Assembly (NCBI RefSeq): GCF_014646215.1
Contig: NZ_BMNA01000007.1
Span: 62,001-126,000 of the forward strand
Origin: Nakamurella endophytica
GTDB taxonomy: Bacteria > Actinomycetota > Actinomycetes > Mycobacteriales > Nakamurellaceae
DNA length: 64,000 nt
Reading direction: 5' to 3'
A program made the translations under genes and the position numbers. Positions 43,746 through 52,377 of the stretch are shown piece by piece; position 1 is the first letter of the stretch; each line of letters opens with the position of its first letter. A model generated the notes under the pieces. It did no database searches. It saw only the letters and a program-made list of their open reading frames with translations, and had not been told where the DNA came from.

Positions 43746-44701
43746 CGGATCACCTGCCGGCGCAGCGTGCCGCTGCCGGTCGTCGGCATCGGGTTGTCGA
43801 CCAGGGTGGTCACCAGCCGGGCCTCGAGGGGGTCGGGCTGCGCGTCCGGGCGGGTCAAAAACGGCGGCACCGGAGCCTGCACCGACAGCTTGCGCATCCA
43901 GGCAAACGCCGCGGCGAAGATGCCAACCACCACGGCCAGGGCCAGCTGCCCGGTGACCGTGGAGTACGGGGCGATGTAGGTCTTGCTGAACACCACTAGG
44001 AACACCGCGATGGCCACGGTCACCCCCACGACCATCTGCATGCCGCGGCGCAGCTGCGCGCGGCCGGCGGAGATCTTCCGCCGCATCTCCAGCTCCTCCC
44101 GCGCCGAGGACGCCAGGCCGGTCAACACCTCGCCGAGCCGGTCACCGCGGCGACGGACGTTCAGGATCAGCGCGGCGATCACCAGGTCGGCGCTGGGGTC
44201 GTTCAGTTCGGCGGCCAGGTTCAGCAGCGCCCGGTCCATCGGGACCCGGGCCCGGATCTGCCCGACCAGCCGCACCAGCGGCGCCCGGATCAGCTCGGGC
44301 GCGTTCACCGCCGACGCCGGGATGGCGTGTTCCAGGCTGGCGTGCGCGGCGATGGTGTCGCGCAGCGACTCCGTCCACACCACCAGCGCCTCGAGCGAGG
44401 CGATCTGCCGGGCCTCGGCGGCGCCGCCGCCGAACAGCTTCGGCCACAGCAGCACCAGCGTGGCCAGCCCGGCCGCGGCGACCGGCCAGCGGGTCAGCGC
44501 AAGCACCGCGACGCCGACGACCGCGGCGGCCAGGATCCGCCCGGACAGCGCCGGCGAGCGCAGCGCCGCCACCGCGCGGGCGGCCCGCGACGGGGGGCGG
44601 GTCGGATCGACGGTGGTGCCCCGCAGTCCCACGACGATCAGCAGCAGGCCGGCGCCCATGCCGATGCCCAGCAGCACCGTCAGCGCCATGGTCCCGGTCA
44701 C
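43742..44701 (-). CDS. tadB: TadB inner-membrane platform protein (GspF-like)
   Basis: GTG 44701 overlaps the tadA stop; 319 residues. Membrane helices flank the GspF domain, which shows ASLEALVVWTESLRDTIAAH, ASLEHAIPASA and RGDRLGEVLTGLASSAREEL. Typical TadB length and order (tadA-tadB-tadC). It anchors the ATPase TadA at the membrane. Confidence 0.9.
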   Translation of the reverse strand: MTGTMALTVLLGIGMGAGLLLIVVGLRGTTVDPTRPPSRAARAVAALRSPALSGRILAAAVVGVAVLALTRWPVAAAGLATLVLLWPKLFGGGAAEARQIASLEALVVWTESLRDTIAAHASLEHAIPASAVNAPELIRAPLVRLVGQIRARVPMDRALLNLAAELNDPSADLVIAALILNVRRRGDRLGEVLTGLASSAREELEMRRKISAGRAQLRRGMQMVVGVTVAIAVFLVVFSKTYIAPYSTVTGQLALAVVVGIFAAAFAWMRKLSVQAPVPPFLTRPDAQPDPLEARLVTTLVDNPMPTTGSGTLRRQVIR

Positions 44702-46050
44702 GACGTCGGCCCGCTCGGGAAGTGGAACGAGGTGGCGGTGTCGTCGTAGCCGGCGTCGGCCAGCTCCTCCAGCCGGGCGTCGCTGATGGCGACGTCGTCG
44801 ACCCGCACCGCGCGGCCATCAAGCGGGGACGGCCCGAAGATCCGGGCCGAGGCCACCCGGCCGTCCGGGGCGCCGGCCAGCTCGACCACCTCGGTCACGG
44901 TGCGGCTGCCACCCAACCGGCGGTTCTTGCCGATGAACACCACGAAGTCGACCGCGCCGGCGATCAAGGCGTGGGCGACCCGGTTCTCGATCCGCTCGTA
45001 CTGCTCGGCGTACTGGGCGAGCTTGGCGAACACGTCGGCCGCGGACCGGGCATGCAGCGTCGACAGCGACCCGTTGTTGCCCTGGCTCATCGCCGACAAC
45101 ATCTCCACTACCTCGGGGCCCAGGACCTCGCCGACCACCACGCGGGACGGGTTGTGGCGTCGGGTACGGCGCACCAGCTGCTGGATGGTGATGCCGCCGT
45201 GACCCTCGGCGTCGGGCAGCACCTCCTCCCACTCCACGACGTCGGCGTGCAGGCCCTGTCGGCGAATCCCGAGCTCCAGAGACCGCTCCACCGTGATCAG
45301 CCGCTCATCGCCCTGGATGCAATTGATACAGGCCCGCAGCAGCGTGGTTTTCCCCGCGTCCGTGGCGCCGGCAATGATCAGATTCATCCGGGCGCGCACC
45401 GCCGCCTGCAGGAACACCGCCAGCTGCTCGTCGATGGTGCCCAGCTCGACCAGCTGCGACAGGAACATCTGCGGGTAGCGGTTGCGGCGGATCGACACCG
45501 CCGGCCGCTCCCCCGCGCCCATCACCGCCGACAGCCGAGACCCGTCCGGCAGCCGCAGGTCCAGCTCCGGGTTGGCTCGGGTGAACGGGCGGGCGTTGAT
45601 GCTGGCGTAGGCGGCCAGGTTCTGCACGATCTGGACCAGGTCCTCGTCCGCTGCGGCGATCGGTGCGCCGCGGACCTTGCCCCGGTCGGCGTAGCTGATC
45701 CACACTTCGTCGCAGCCGTTGATGTCGATGTTTTCGACCTGGTCGTCGTCCAGGAGTTCCTGTAGCTCGCCGGCTGCGTAGATGGCCGAGTCCACGGCCA
45801 TGATCAGCCGCAGGTCGTAGCCGGTGTCCGCGGGCAGCTCGCCGCCCGCCTTGACGATCTCGGCCTGGTGCGCCTGCACCGCGCTGGTGATCAGGCTCAG
45901 CGCCAGCTGTCGCTCGTCCGGCTCGGACAGCTCGCTCAAGCCCCGGCGGTCCCGTTCCTGCTTGGCGCGGGTCATCGCGTCGGCGACCTGCACCCGCAGC
46001 GCCTTCACCAGCTCGTACTCCACCGGCGTCTCGCTGACCGGCCCGGTCAC
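44698..46050 (-). CDS. tadA: TadA/CpaF-type pilus assembly ATPase
   Basis: GTG 46050 overlaps the cpaE-like stop; 450 residues. It is a secretion ATPase of the VirB11/GspE group: Walker A IIAGATDAGKTTLLR (about residue 229), acidic boxes, and Walker B RVVVGEVLGPEVVEML with the His box GSLSTLHARSA. It powers Flp pilus growth. The N-terminal part (ELQELLDDDQVENIDINGCD) is the usual CpaF region. The C-terminus extends about 30 residues beyond the core. Confidence 0.93.
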   Translation of the reverse strand: MTGPVSETPVEYELVKALRVQVADAMTRAKQERDRRGLSELSEPDERQLALSLITSAVQAHQAEIVKAGGELPADTGYDLRLIMAVDSAIYAAGELQELLDDDQVENIDINGCDEVWISYADRGKVRGAPIAAADEDLVQIVQNLAAYASINARPFTRANPELDLRLPDGSRLSAVMGAGERPAVSIRRNRYPQMFLSQLVELGTIDEQLAVFLQAAVRARMNLIIAGATDAGKTTLLRACINCIQGDERLITVERSLELGIRRQGLHADVVEWEEVLPDAEGHGGITIQQLVRRTRRHNPSRVVVGEVLGPEVVEMLSAMSQGNNGSLSTLHARSAADVFAKLAQYAEQYERIENRVAHALIAGAVDFVVFIGKNRRLGGSRTVTEVVELAGAPDGRVASARIFGPSPLDGRAVRVDDVAISDARLEELADAGYDDTATSFHFPSGPTS

Positions 46051-46904
46051 GGAGCCACCGCCGGTGCCGGCGCCGTCGTCGACTCGGCGTGCACGTCCGC
46101 TGACGAGTCGGTGGCGTCGAAGGTCGCGGTCAGGGACGGCCAGGTAGCCAGCACCGACTCGGCGACCGAGCGGGCCGAGCGCACCAGCTCGCTGCCCGCC
46201 AGCCGGCGCGTCATCACCCCGGCCCACAGCTGCTGCGCCACGGCCGGGTCGTGCACGAAGCAGCCCAGCACCGGAGCCGGTGAGCCGACCGAAGCCAGGA
46301 CCTGATGCACCTGCTCGACCGCGGCCCGGCGCTGCTTGACCGGGGCGGTCACCACGACACCGACCCGGATCCGGTCGCCCTCCCCTGGTCCGACCATGCC
46401 GGCCAGCTCCACCACCCGGTCCCGGACGTGGAACAGCCCCTCCAGGTCCGCGCGAGTCAGCAGCAGCACCGCCGTCGACGCCTGCGCCACCGGCGCGGCC
46501 GGCGCACCCGGGTGCAACCGGCCCAGATCGGCCAGCACCGTTCCCGGCCAACCCGCCAGAGCCTGACCCAGCCCCGGCCACAGCGACCGCAGCGGCCGGA
46601 ACCGCTCCGCCGATAGCACTCCGGGCACCACCGGCACGCCCAGCGAGGTCTCCTGCGCGAACGGCAGCGGTCCGGCCCCGGTCAGCCCCAGCCGCGCAGC
46701 CGTGGCCAAGCCCGCGATCGACGGGTCCGGCGCCAGATGCGACAGCGGTGTGTCCGCGGCCGCCGGGTGCAGCCTGAACGACAGGTCGCTGCCGGCGGTG
46801 TCGGCCTCCACGACCGCCCGGGGGCCGGGCCACACCACCCCCAGCGCCGTCGCCAGCGTCGTCACCCCAGGGGCACCCTTGTCCGAGCACACCGAGACGA
46901 TCAC
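46047..46904 (-). CDS. CpaE/TadZ-like ParA-family protein with degenerate P-loop
   Basis: The 285-residue product has a MinD/ParA fold starting MIVSVCSDKGAPGVTTLATA. The signature Lys of ParA (DKGxxG) is kept, but the P-loop Lys of GKT is Val (GVTT). VVEADTAGSDLSFRLHP and TAVLLLTRADLEGLFHVRD are the other ParA-like elements. TadZ/CpaE proteins mark the cell site for pilus assembly, and several are atypical ATPases. It lies directly before tadA, as usual in Tad operons. Confidence 0.82.
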   Translation of the reverse strand: MIVSVCSDKGAPGVTTLATALGVVWPGPRAVVEADTAGSDLSFRLHPAAADTPLSHLAPDPSIAGLATAARLGLTGAGPLPFAQETSLGVPVVPGVLSAERFRPLRSLWPGLGQALAGWPGTVLADLGRLHPGAPAAPVAQASTAVLLLTRADLEGLFHVRDRVVELAGMVGPGEGDRIRVGVVVTAPVKQRRAAVEQVHQVLASVGSPAPVLGCFVHDPAVAQQLWAGVMTRRLAGSELVRSARSVAESVLATWPSLTATFDATDSSADVHAESTTAPAPAVAP

Positions 46905-47638
46905 GACGCCGGCACCTTCACCAGCGCCGCCGACGCCGACGCGCTTGCCGCCGCGACGGCGGGCCCGTCGGCCGCGGGCACCAACAGCGTCAGCAGGGTC
47001 CCGCCGGCCTGCACCGGATCCGGGTGCGCCGCGTAGACCGTCGCCGCGTCGACGAGCACCACCGGCTTCCCGGCGTCCCCGCCGGGCCCGGACTGCTGCT
47101 GCCCGGACGGCAGCGCCAGCACCTGCACCCGGTCGCCCGGCACCAAGCCGTCCGCGGGCAGCTGGCCGCCCTTCACCGCCACACCGACCTGCACCTGCCC
47201 GGCCGGCATCGGATCCACGTCAGTCACCATCGAGCGCTGCAGCAGCGTGTGCGGCAGCAGCGCCACCGCGGCCCGCTGCCCCACCACCGAGTGCAGGTTC
47301 GCGCCGGCGATCGCGGTGATGTCTCCCGCCACGTCCACCGTCGACAGGTCGCTGCGCTCGATCACCTGGCCCACGGCCACCGGCTGGGCCACCACCACCA
47401 CCGGGACCTTCTCGCCCGCCGTCGAGTACAGGTAGCCAAACCCGCCGCCCAAGCCCAGCACCAACAGCGCGCCCAGCGCCGCATACCCAGGACGACGCTG
47501 CCGCGTCGGCAACGGCGACCGCGCCACCGGCGTCGCCGCACCGCCCTTCCCCACCGTCGGCGCCGCGGCCGGGCGTGCGCTGCCGTTCGTCCCCACCGGG
47601 CGGGCCGAACCGTTCACCCCATTGACTGACGTCGTCAC
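46901..47638 (-). CDS. CpaB/RcpC-like SAF-domain protein
   Basis: GTG 47638 overlaps the previous stop; 245 residues. A Gly/Ala/Pro-rich cytoplasmic start is followed by one membrane helix (YAALGALLVLGLGGGFGYLY) and a SAF domain (VVVVAQPVAVGQVIERSDLS, GQRAAVALLPHTLLQRSMV), then VKGGQLPADGLVPGDRVQV. CpaB/RcpC proteins are envelope parts of Tad machines thought to bind peptidoglycan or guide the pilus. The position before cpaE and tadA fits. Confidence 0.85.
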   Translation of the reverse strand: MTTSVNGVNGSARPVGTNGSARPAAAPTVGKGGAATPVARSPLPTRQRRPGYAALGALLVLGLGGGFGYLYSTAGEKVPVVVVAQPVAVGQVIERSDLSTVDVAGDITAIAGANLHSVVGQRAAVALLPHTLLQRSMVTDVDPMPAGQVQVGVAVKGGQLPADGLVPGDRVQVLALPSGQQQSGPGGDAGKPVVLVDAATVYAAHPDPVQAGGTLLTLLVPAADGPAVAAASASASAALVKVPAS

Positions 47639-48717
47639 CGGATCACCACCTGAATCTGCTCCACCAAGAACGAAGACGAGGAGGACGTCGTCGAGGCCGG
47701 GAACGTCCCCGACGCCCCGGTGTTGCTGGTCCAGCTCACCTCCCACTGCACCGACGTCGTCGCCCTCAGCGGGCCGTTCGGCGTCACCGACCGGTAGCTG
47801 TAGCCGCACGCCCCGTTCGACGCAGGCTCGTTGCCGTCCGCCGCAACCCACGGCCGACCCGGACCCGCACAGGTCACCGCCGCGTTGCCGTCGCCCGGGT
47901 CGAACGAGAGCCCCGTCGGCGTCGCAGTGGCCGTCGCCGAAACGCCGCGCAACGCAACCGTCCTGGTCATCGGCTGCCAGTCATCCACCCAGAAGTAGGT
48001 GCTCAGCCCGACCCACGTGTACGGCAGGCCGCCGTACGCAGGATCCGAGTTGGTCTCCGGCGGCGACCGGTGCGCCACCGGCGACGGCAGCGTCAGCTCC
48101 GTCCTGGCCTGCTGCGCCAACACCGCAGGATCCGGCGGCGGCGGGGGCGGCGGCGCTGCGGCCCCGCCGCCCAGCGCCGAATCGGGCACGTACACGAACT
48201 GCTCCGGGCCACCGTTGCACGAGTTCGTCACCAGCGACCCGGCCGCCGGATTGTTCGAACCCCAGCGCGGGTCGCCCGCAGGCACATCGTCCGCCACCCG
48301 CCACTGACACTCCATCGACGCCACCGCATCCGGATCCGGCGCACCCCCGCCGGAGCCACCAGAGCCACCTGAGCCACCGGAGCCGCCGGAGCCGTCGTCG
48401 CCGCCGCCGCTGGTGTGGCCGGCCAGCTCGTCGACGGCTGACCCCACGCCAGAACCCACCGACGACCCACTTCGGGCCGTACCCGCCGCCCTGATCGCCT
48501 GCTCAACCTGGCCCGGCTCCAACCCGCCACCGGAACCCGACGACCCACCAACCGACAACGTCAACGAGTAACTCGATCCGCCGAGCAGGCTGCCGTCGCC
48601 TGCCACCACTTGGACCGGAGGCGGGTCGGCGTGCGGCGCCGCAGCGGCCGCTATCGGGAACGACAACACCGCAGCACTGGCAAGAGTCGTCGCAACAGCC
48701 CACTGACGGGCTAGCAC
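47635..48717 (-). CDS. Exported protein of the pilus operon with Gly/Ser linker
   Basis: GTG 48717, overlapping the end of the previous gene, gives 360 residues with a signal peptide (TTLASAAVLSFPIAAAAAPH). The N-terminal 70 residues are followed by a GGSGGSGG linker, a domain with cysteines (ASMECQWRVADDVPAGDPRW, TNSCNGGPEQFVYVPDS), a proline stretch of eight residues, and a C-terminal domain (YTWVGLSTYFWVDDWQ, AVTCAGPG, NGACGYSYR). No family is recognised; similar exported proteins accompany actinomycete Tad loci. It may be an outer pilus-associated or wall-bound factor. Confidence 0.7.
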   Translation of the reverse strand: MLARQWAVATTLASAAVLSFPIAAAAAPHADPPPVQVVAGDGSLLGGSSYSLTLSVGGSSGSGGGLEPGQVEQAIRAAGTARSGSSVGSGVGSAVDELAGHTSGGGDDGSGGSGGSGGSGGSGGGAPDPDAVASMECQWRVADDVPAGDPRWGSNNPAAGSLVTNSCNGGPEQFVYVPDSALGGGAAAPPPPPPPDPAVLAQQARTELTLPSPVAHRSPPETNSDPAYGGLPYTWVGLSTYFWVDDWQPMTRTVALRGVSATATATPTGLSFDPGDGNAAVTCAGPGRPWVAADGNEPASNGACGYSYRSVTPNGPLRATTSVQWEVSWTSNTGASGTFPASTTSSSSSFLVEQIQVVIR

Positions 48718-49499
48718 GGCTCGTCTTTCAAGTAGTAGACCTGCTCGACGCGCCAAACACCGTCCCGGCCCTTAACCATCCGGCCCTGGTAGTGGTCCCG
48801 GGCGACACCGACCGTCAGCTTGTTGCCGGTCGCCACATCCAGCGACCCGCTATGACTGCGATCCTGACAGTCCGAGATCACCGCACTAGCGCCACCGTTG
48901 ACGGCGCGGGGCCACGAGATCCGGTGCCCCAGCGTCCCGTACGTGCGCACACCCTGCGCGTCGAACCTCTTGGCGTCACTGAGCATACTCGCCCGCGCAG
49001 GATCCACCGCCACTGCGTCCACCGCAGCAACACGATCAGCAACCGGCGTCCGGGCGAGCGCGAGATACACGTTCCAGGAACGGATCCACTGCGCCTGGAT
49101 CGCTGCCCGGTCCTGCTGCTCCTCCGACTGGGCCGACGTTGATGCCGACGGACTCGTCCCAATAGAGGATGAGGACGGGCCCGACGACGAGGATGTCGTG
49201 CCCATCGTCGGCGCCGACGTCGAAATGTTTGCAGAGCTCGACGAATCATCGCTCGGCGTCACAGGCGGCGTCGAGGACGGCGCCATTGGGGTCGTTGAGT
49301 CCGCGACGGTCTGCGTAGCCACAGTGGTCGAGGAACTCGGCACGGACTGTGTAGTAACACCCGCATCGCCCCGGCAGCCGGTCGCAAGAAGCACGGCACC
49401 GACGGCTGACGCCACCGCCAACGCCCCCCGAACCCGCACGAACCAACTCCTTGCATCACCTCGGGCACCCACGTCCGTGCCCGACCGGCCGAGCGTCAT
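48711..49499 (-). CDS. Lipoprotein heading the pilus operon
   Basis: ATG 49499 gives 262 residues with lipobox LATGC near residue 42, then a Ser/Thr-rich linker of about 90 residues. The C-terminal 120 residues (WIRSWNVYLALARTPVADRV, ending GVWRVEQVYYLKDEPC) resemble NTF2-like secretion accessory domains. It overlaps the following exported gene by 7 bp and appears to be first in the 12.7-kb pilus operon. A diverged partial copy of its 5' part and upstream DNA lies at 53.3-53.9 kb. Confidence 0.72.
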   Translation of the reverse strand: MTLGRSGTDVGARGDARSWFVRVRGALAVASAVGAVLLATGCRGDAGVTTQSVPSSSTTVATQTVADSTTPMAPSSTPPVTPSDDSSSSANISTSAPTMGTTSSSSGPSSSSIGTSPSASTSAQSEEQQDRAAIQAQWIRSWNVYLALARTPVADRVAAVDAVAVDPARASMLSDAKRFDAQGVRTYGTLGHRISWPRAVNGGASAVISDCQDRSHSGSLDVATGNKLTVGVARDHYQGRMVKGRDGVWRVEQVYYLKDEPC

Positions 49500-49920
49500 C
49501 CACTCACCGTGCCCACGTCAACCCGTACGGCGACCAACTCAAACTCGTGCTCACCCGTGTGCCTGCCGTCGGTTACACACGGTTTGCTGACCCCGTGGCT
49601 ACTCACCTCGACGGTCGGCCTCGCACCGAAGGCATCGATCACCTGATCCGTTCTCAGCGCCCGCGCGCGCAACGGCACGGCCTTCACCCACCGCCCCGAT
49701 CAAGCGCCGGCAACCAACCTCGCCGCGTCGTCCCCGACGACGCCGTTCGAGCCATGGTTTCGACCTGGCAACCACGAGCGCCCGATGGTCGGACGCCGGA
49801 GCGCAAGCGCGGAGCGATCAAACGACGGGGAGAGCTTTAGACAGCCAGGGCGTCGGCCCGTCGCCAACGGCCGCAGCCGTTCGTTGAGCCACCTCAACTG
49901 GGTGACTCGCCGCCCAACTG
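49290..49920. repeat. Copy A of a diverged duplication (partner 53291-53921)
   Basis: About 630 bp covering the lipoprotein 5' end and the non-coding DNA upstream of it aligns to 53291-53921. Long identical blocks include GCACGAACCAACTCCTTGCA and GAGCGTCATCCACTCACCGT. The offset is 4001 bp at both ends. The part upstream of the gene (49500-50230) holds no other gene that I can support. Confidence 0.8.
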
Positions 49921-50230
49921 GGCCGTGCGCCCCGATCTGACCGTCTGCATACGCCCTCCACTTGAAGTGTGTCCCGCATCACACCCGTCGAAGGCGCCTC
50001 AGTGCTCCGAAGGTCGCTTGGCGACGTCCGACCGCATCCCCACAGCCTGTGGGGAAAACCGCCACCGGTGCGCCATGCGCCCCCAGACGACCGGCGTTGA
50101 ACGCCGCGTCATCGCCGACTGGTGCACGCCGCCCGGCGACGGTCTGGGCGGTCCCCAGGCGCACAGCAGCTGCGCCAGCGACAGAGATGGTCACAACTAA
50201 GGCCTCGCCCTCTTGCGCCGCCCACTGACG

Positions 50231-50236
50231 CCTAGC
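50231..50236. repeat. Left target-site duplication CCTAGC
   Basis: CCTAGC directly abuts the left inverted repeat and is repeated at 51327-51332. It matches the NCTAGN target preference reported for IS481. Confidence 0.85.
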
Positions 50237-51221
50237 TGTAGTGCCCAGCACGGTTGTTGACGGTGGTGCGGGCGATGGGTGGTTGGCCGGCGAGTGCTGT
50301 GTGGTTGCGGTGGTGGTTGTAGGTGTGGAGCCAGGCTGGCAGGGCGGCGGCTCGTTCGGCGGAGCTACGGAAAGGTCGGATGTAGGCCCATTCGTCGGCC
50401 AGGGTGCGGTTGAACCGTTCTGCTTTGCCGTTGGTCTGCGGCCGGTAGGAGCGGGTGAACCGTTGATCGATGCCCAGGTCGGTCATGGCTTGCCGCCAGG
50501 CGGTGCCGCGCCGATAGGCCATGGCGTTGTCGGTCATGACCCGTTGGATGCGGTCGATGCCCACCGTGGCGAACCAGGCCACGGCCGAGCGCAGAAACGC
50601 CGCGCACGTGCTGCTGGTCTCGTCGGGATGGATCTCGGCGTAGGCCAGCCGGCTGTGGTCGTCGATGGCGCAGTGCACGAAGTCGTAGCCGACTCTGCGG
50701 CCGGCGCCCACCTCGGCGCGGCTGTGGTTGTGTTGGTCGGATCCGCGGCCGTGAGCGCACCAGCCGCCGCCGTCGCGGATCGCGCCGAGCTTTTTGACGT
50801 CGATATGGACGAGCTCGCCGGGCCGAGCCCGCTCGTAGCGGCGCACCAACTCACCGGTCGGACGGTCCAACCACGCCAACCGGTGCATGCCGTGCCGGCG
50901 CAGCACCGCATGCACCGTCGAGGCCGGCAACCCCACCAGCGGCGCGATCCTGGCCGGCCCCAACTTCCGCGCCGACCGCAACGCCACCACCTTGGCCTCT
51001 AACTGCGCAGAGGTCCTGCCCGGCAGACGGTGCGCCCGGCTGGGCCGGTCGACCAGTCCTGACGGGCCCTCGGCGCGCCACCTGGCCAACCACTTGTAAC
51101 CGGTCGCCCGGGAGACGTTCATCTCCACCACCACATGCGCAACCGGACGGCCTTGCTCCACCACACGGCGCACCAACTCCGCCCGACCATGAACCGTCAG
51201 ACGGGCATTAGCGTGGGACAT
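50232..51221 (-). CDS. IS481-family DDE transposase
   Basis: The 329-residue protein has an N-terminal helix-turn-helix pair (VAHVVVEMNVSRATGYKWLA; LGPARIAPLVGLPASTVHAV) and an rve integrase core. The catalytic acids are in LVHIDVKKLGAI (Asp), VMTDNAMAYRRG (Asp) and NGKAERFNRTL (Glu). The coding frame reads through the left inverted repeat, and its stop TAG (50234-50232) is in the flanking target duplication, so the stop codon comes from the target site. Length and motifs are those of an intact IS481 enzyme. Confidence 0.93.
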   Translation of the reverse strand: MSHANARLTVHGRAELVRRVVEQGRPVAHVVVEMNVSRATGYKWLARWRAEGPSGLVDRPSRAHRLPGRTSAQLEAKVVALRSARKLGPARIAPLVGLPASTVHAVLRRHGMHRLAWLDRPTGELVRRYERARPGELVHIDVKKLGAIRDGGGWCAHGRGSDQHNHSRAEVGAGRRVGYDFVHCAIDDHSRLAYAEIHPDETSSTCAAFLRSAVAWFATVGIDRIQRVMTDNAMAYRRGTAWRQAMTDLGIDQRFTRSYRPQTNGKAERFNRTLADEWAYIRPFRSSAERAAALPAWLHTYNHHRNHTALAGQPPIARTTVNNRAGHYS

Positions 51222-51326
51222 CGAGACCTCCGGGTTGTCGGTGAGGCGTCAGCACCCACACCTTCACCCGGAGGTCTCCCCACCCACCACCACGACCCGC
51301 CGTCAACAACGCTCATGGGCAGTACA
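50237..51326 (-). mobile_element. Intact IS481-family insertion sequence
   Basis: The element is 1090 bp. The terminal inverted repeats are TGTAGTGCCCAGCACGGTTG at the left and, read inward from the right, TGTACTGCCCATGAGCGTTG; both continue TTGACGG. It is flanked by the perfect 6-bp duplication CCTAGC and encodes one transposase. All parts look functional, so this is probably a recent insertion. Confidence 0.9.
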
Positions 51327-51332
51327 CCTAGC
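51327..51332. repeat. Right target-site duplication CCTAGC
   Basis: Identical to 50231-50236 and directly abutting the right inverted repeat of the IS481 element. Confidence 0.85.
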
Positions 51333-51424
51333 CGCCAGCCTCCGACGCCGGACGCCACGCCCATCCCCAGCCGATAGCGTCAACACCCCGCACGCCCGTC
51401 CGGAGGCTGGAGGTAGCCGCCCAG

Positions 51425-51826
51425 ATGTCCCCAGCTCCGTGGTGGGTCACCATCGTCATCGGCGTCCTCACCGTGGCCGGTTCCTTCCTCGCCGCACGGA
51501 TCGGCGCCGCGCAGACTCGACAAGCCACCGACCAGAGGGAACTTGCAGCAGCCCGAGAGGAGTGGTTCCGCCGCATGCAGTGGGCCGCCGACCTGAGCCT
51601 GCGAGATGACGCCCGCAGCCGAGCCGCCGGTCTGGCCCTACTCGCCGCCCTAGGCGACTCACCCCTGGCCCACAACGCTGACCTGGAGCTACTCTGGGCT
51701 CTGAACGCCAACGCCGACCTGGATGAGCTCGAAAGCAACCTAGTCGACGACCTGGACGACACCGACTTCATCGCCGATGATGACACTGACACGGAGGAGG
51801 ACCAGCATGGCAACAACGAGCCGTAG
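51425..51826 (+). CDS. Membrane-anchored hypothetical protein with acidic tail
   Basis: ATG 51425, with GGAGG upstream, gives 133 residues. One N-terminal helix (WWVTIVIGVLTVAGSFLAAR) is followed by a long charged helix (TRQATDQRELAAAREEWFRR) and a strongly acidic tail (LVDDLDDTDFIADDDTDTEE). Similar small bitopic proteins are common on actinomycete plasmids, but no function is known. The next gene starts within its last codons. Confidence 0.65.
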   Translation: MSPAPWWVTIVIGVLTVAGSFLAARIGAAQTRQATDQRELAAAREEWFRRMQWAADLSLRDDARSRAAGLALLAALGDSPLAHNADLELLWALNANADLDELESNLVDDLDDTDFIADDDTDTEEDQHGNNEP

Positions 51827-51986
51827 CCGCCGCACAGTCGCCGTCTCGCCCGTCCTCGTCCAAGCCGCTCGGTTGCGCAAGGTGATCAACGATCGCCGTG
51901 GACTGGCGACCTCGCCGGTCACCCAGAAGATCGCCGCCCTCGACCACAACCTCCAGCACGAACCGCAGGCCTACCCGAACCACTGA
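51807..51986 (+). CDS. Small basic hypothetical protein coupled to the membrane protein
   Basis: ATG 51807, preceded by GGAGGA, gives 59 residues: a basic Ser/Arg start, then VSPVLVQAARLRKVINDRRG and VTQKIAALDHN. It overlaps the upstream gene by 20 bp, so the two are probably an operon. Possibly DNA-binding; family unknown. Confidence 0.6.
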   Translation: MATTSRSRRTVAVSPVLVQAARLRKVINDRRGLATSPVTQKIAALDHNLQHEPQAYPNH

Positions 51987-52377
51987 CTCCGATCGGCTTC
52001 GCCCTGAGCGGCGGTGCGCAGCGCACGGGCGGATCGGCTGGACGAGCGGCGTCCCAAGCCACAACCCTCGCCTCCCGGCTGAGAACTGACCGGATCATGT
52101 CCTACGGCTGGTACGCCCAGCCATCGCATGAGCGGCTGACGGACGACCGGCGACAGCTGCGCGGAGCTCCCAAAATCGAGGGTCGGCGCCCCAGCCTGAG
52201 GCGCGACCTCGAAGCAGTGCCGACCGCACCGACCGTCCTGTCAAGCCTCCCAACGGTCCGTTGGGAAATTTCCTCGGGTCAGTCCGTACGCCCTCTACCC
52301 GTCCGATGACGACCTGAGGACTAGTGGCCGGCCAGCCGGTAGGCCGGCTCTCGGTTCCCGGGCCCCGGTCGCTGCAC
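51987..52377. other. 390-bp region without a supported gene
   Basis: Lies between the end of the small basic gene and the stop of the convergent FN3 locus. Frames here are short shadows. No hairpin strong enough to call was found. Confidence 0.45.

Noticed and set aside
36796-49499. Type II secretion system considered instead of a Tad pilus
   Set aside because: The ATPase is CpaF-like, there are two short GspF-like proteins, an Flp-size pilin, TadE-like proteins and CpaB/CpaE-like proteins. No GspD or long pseudopilins are present.
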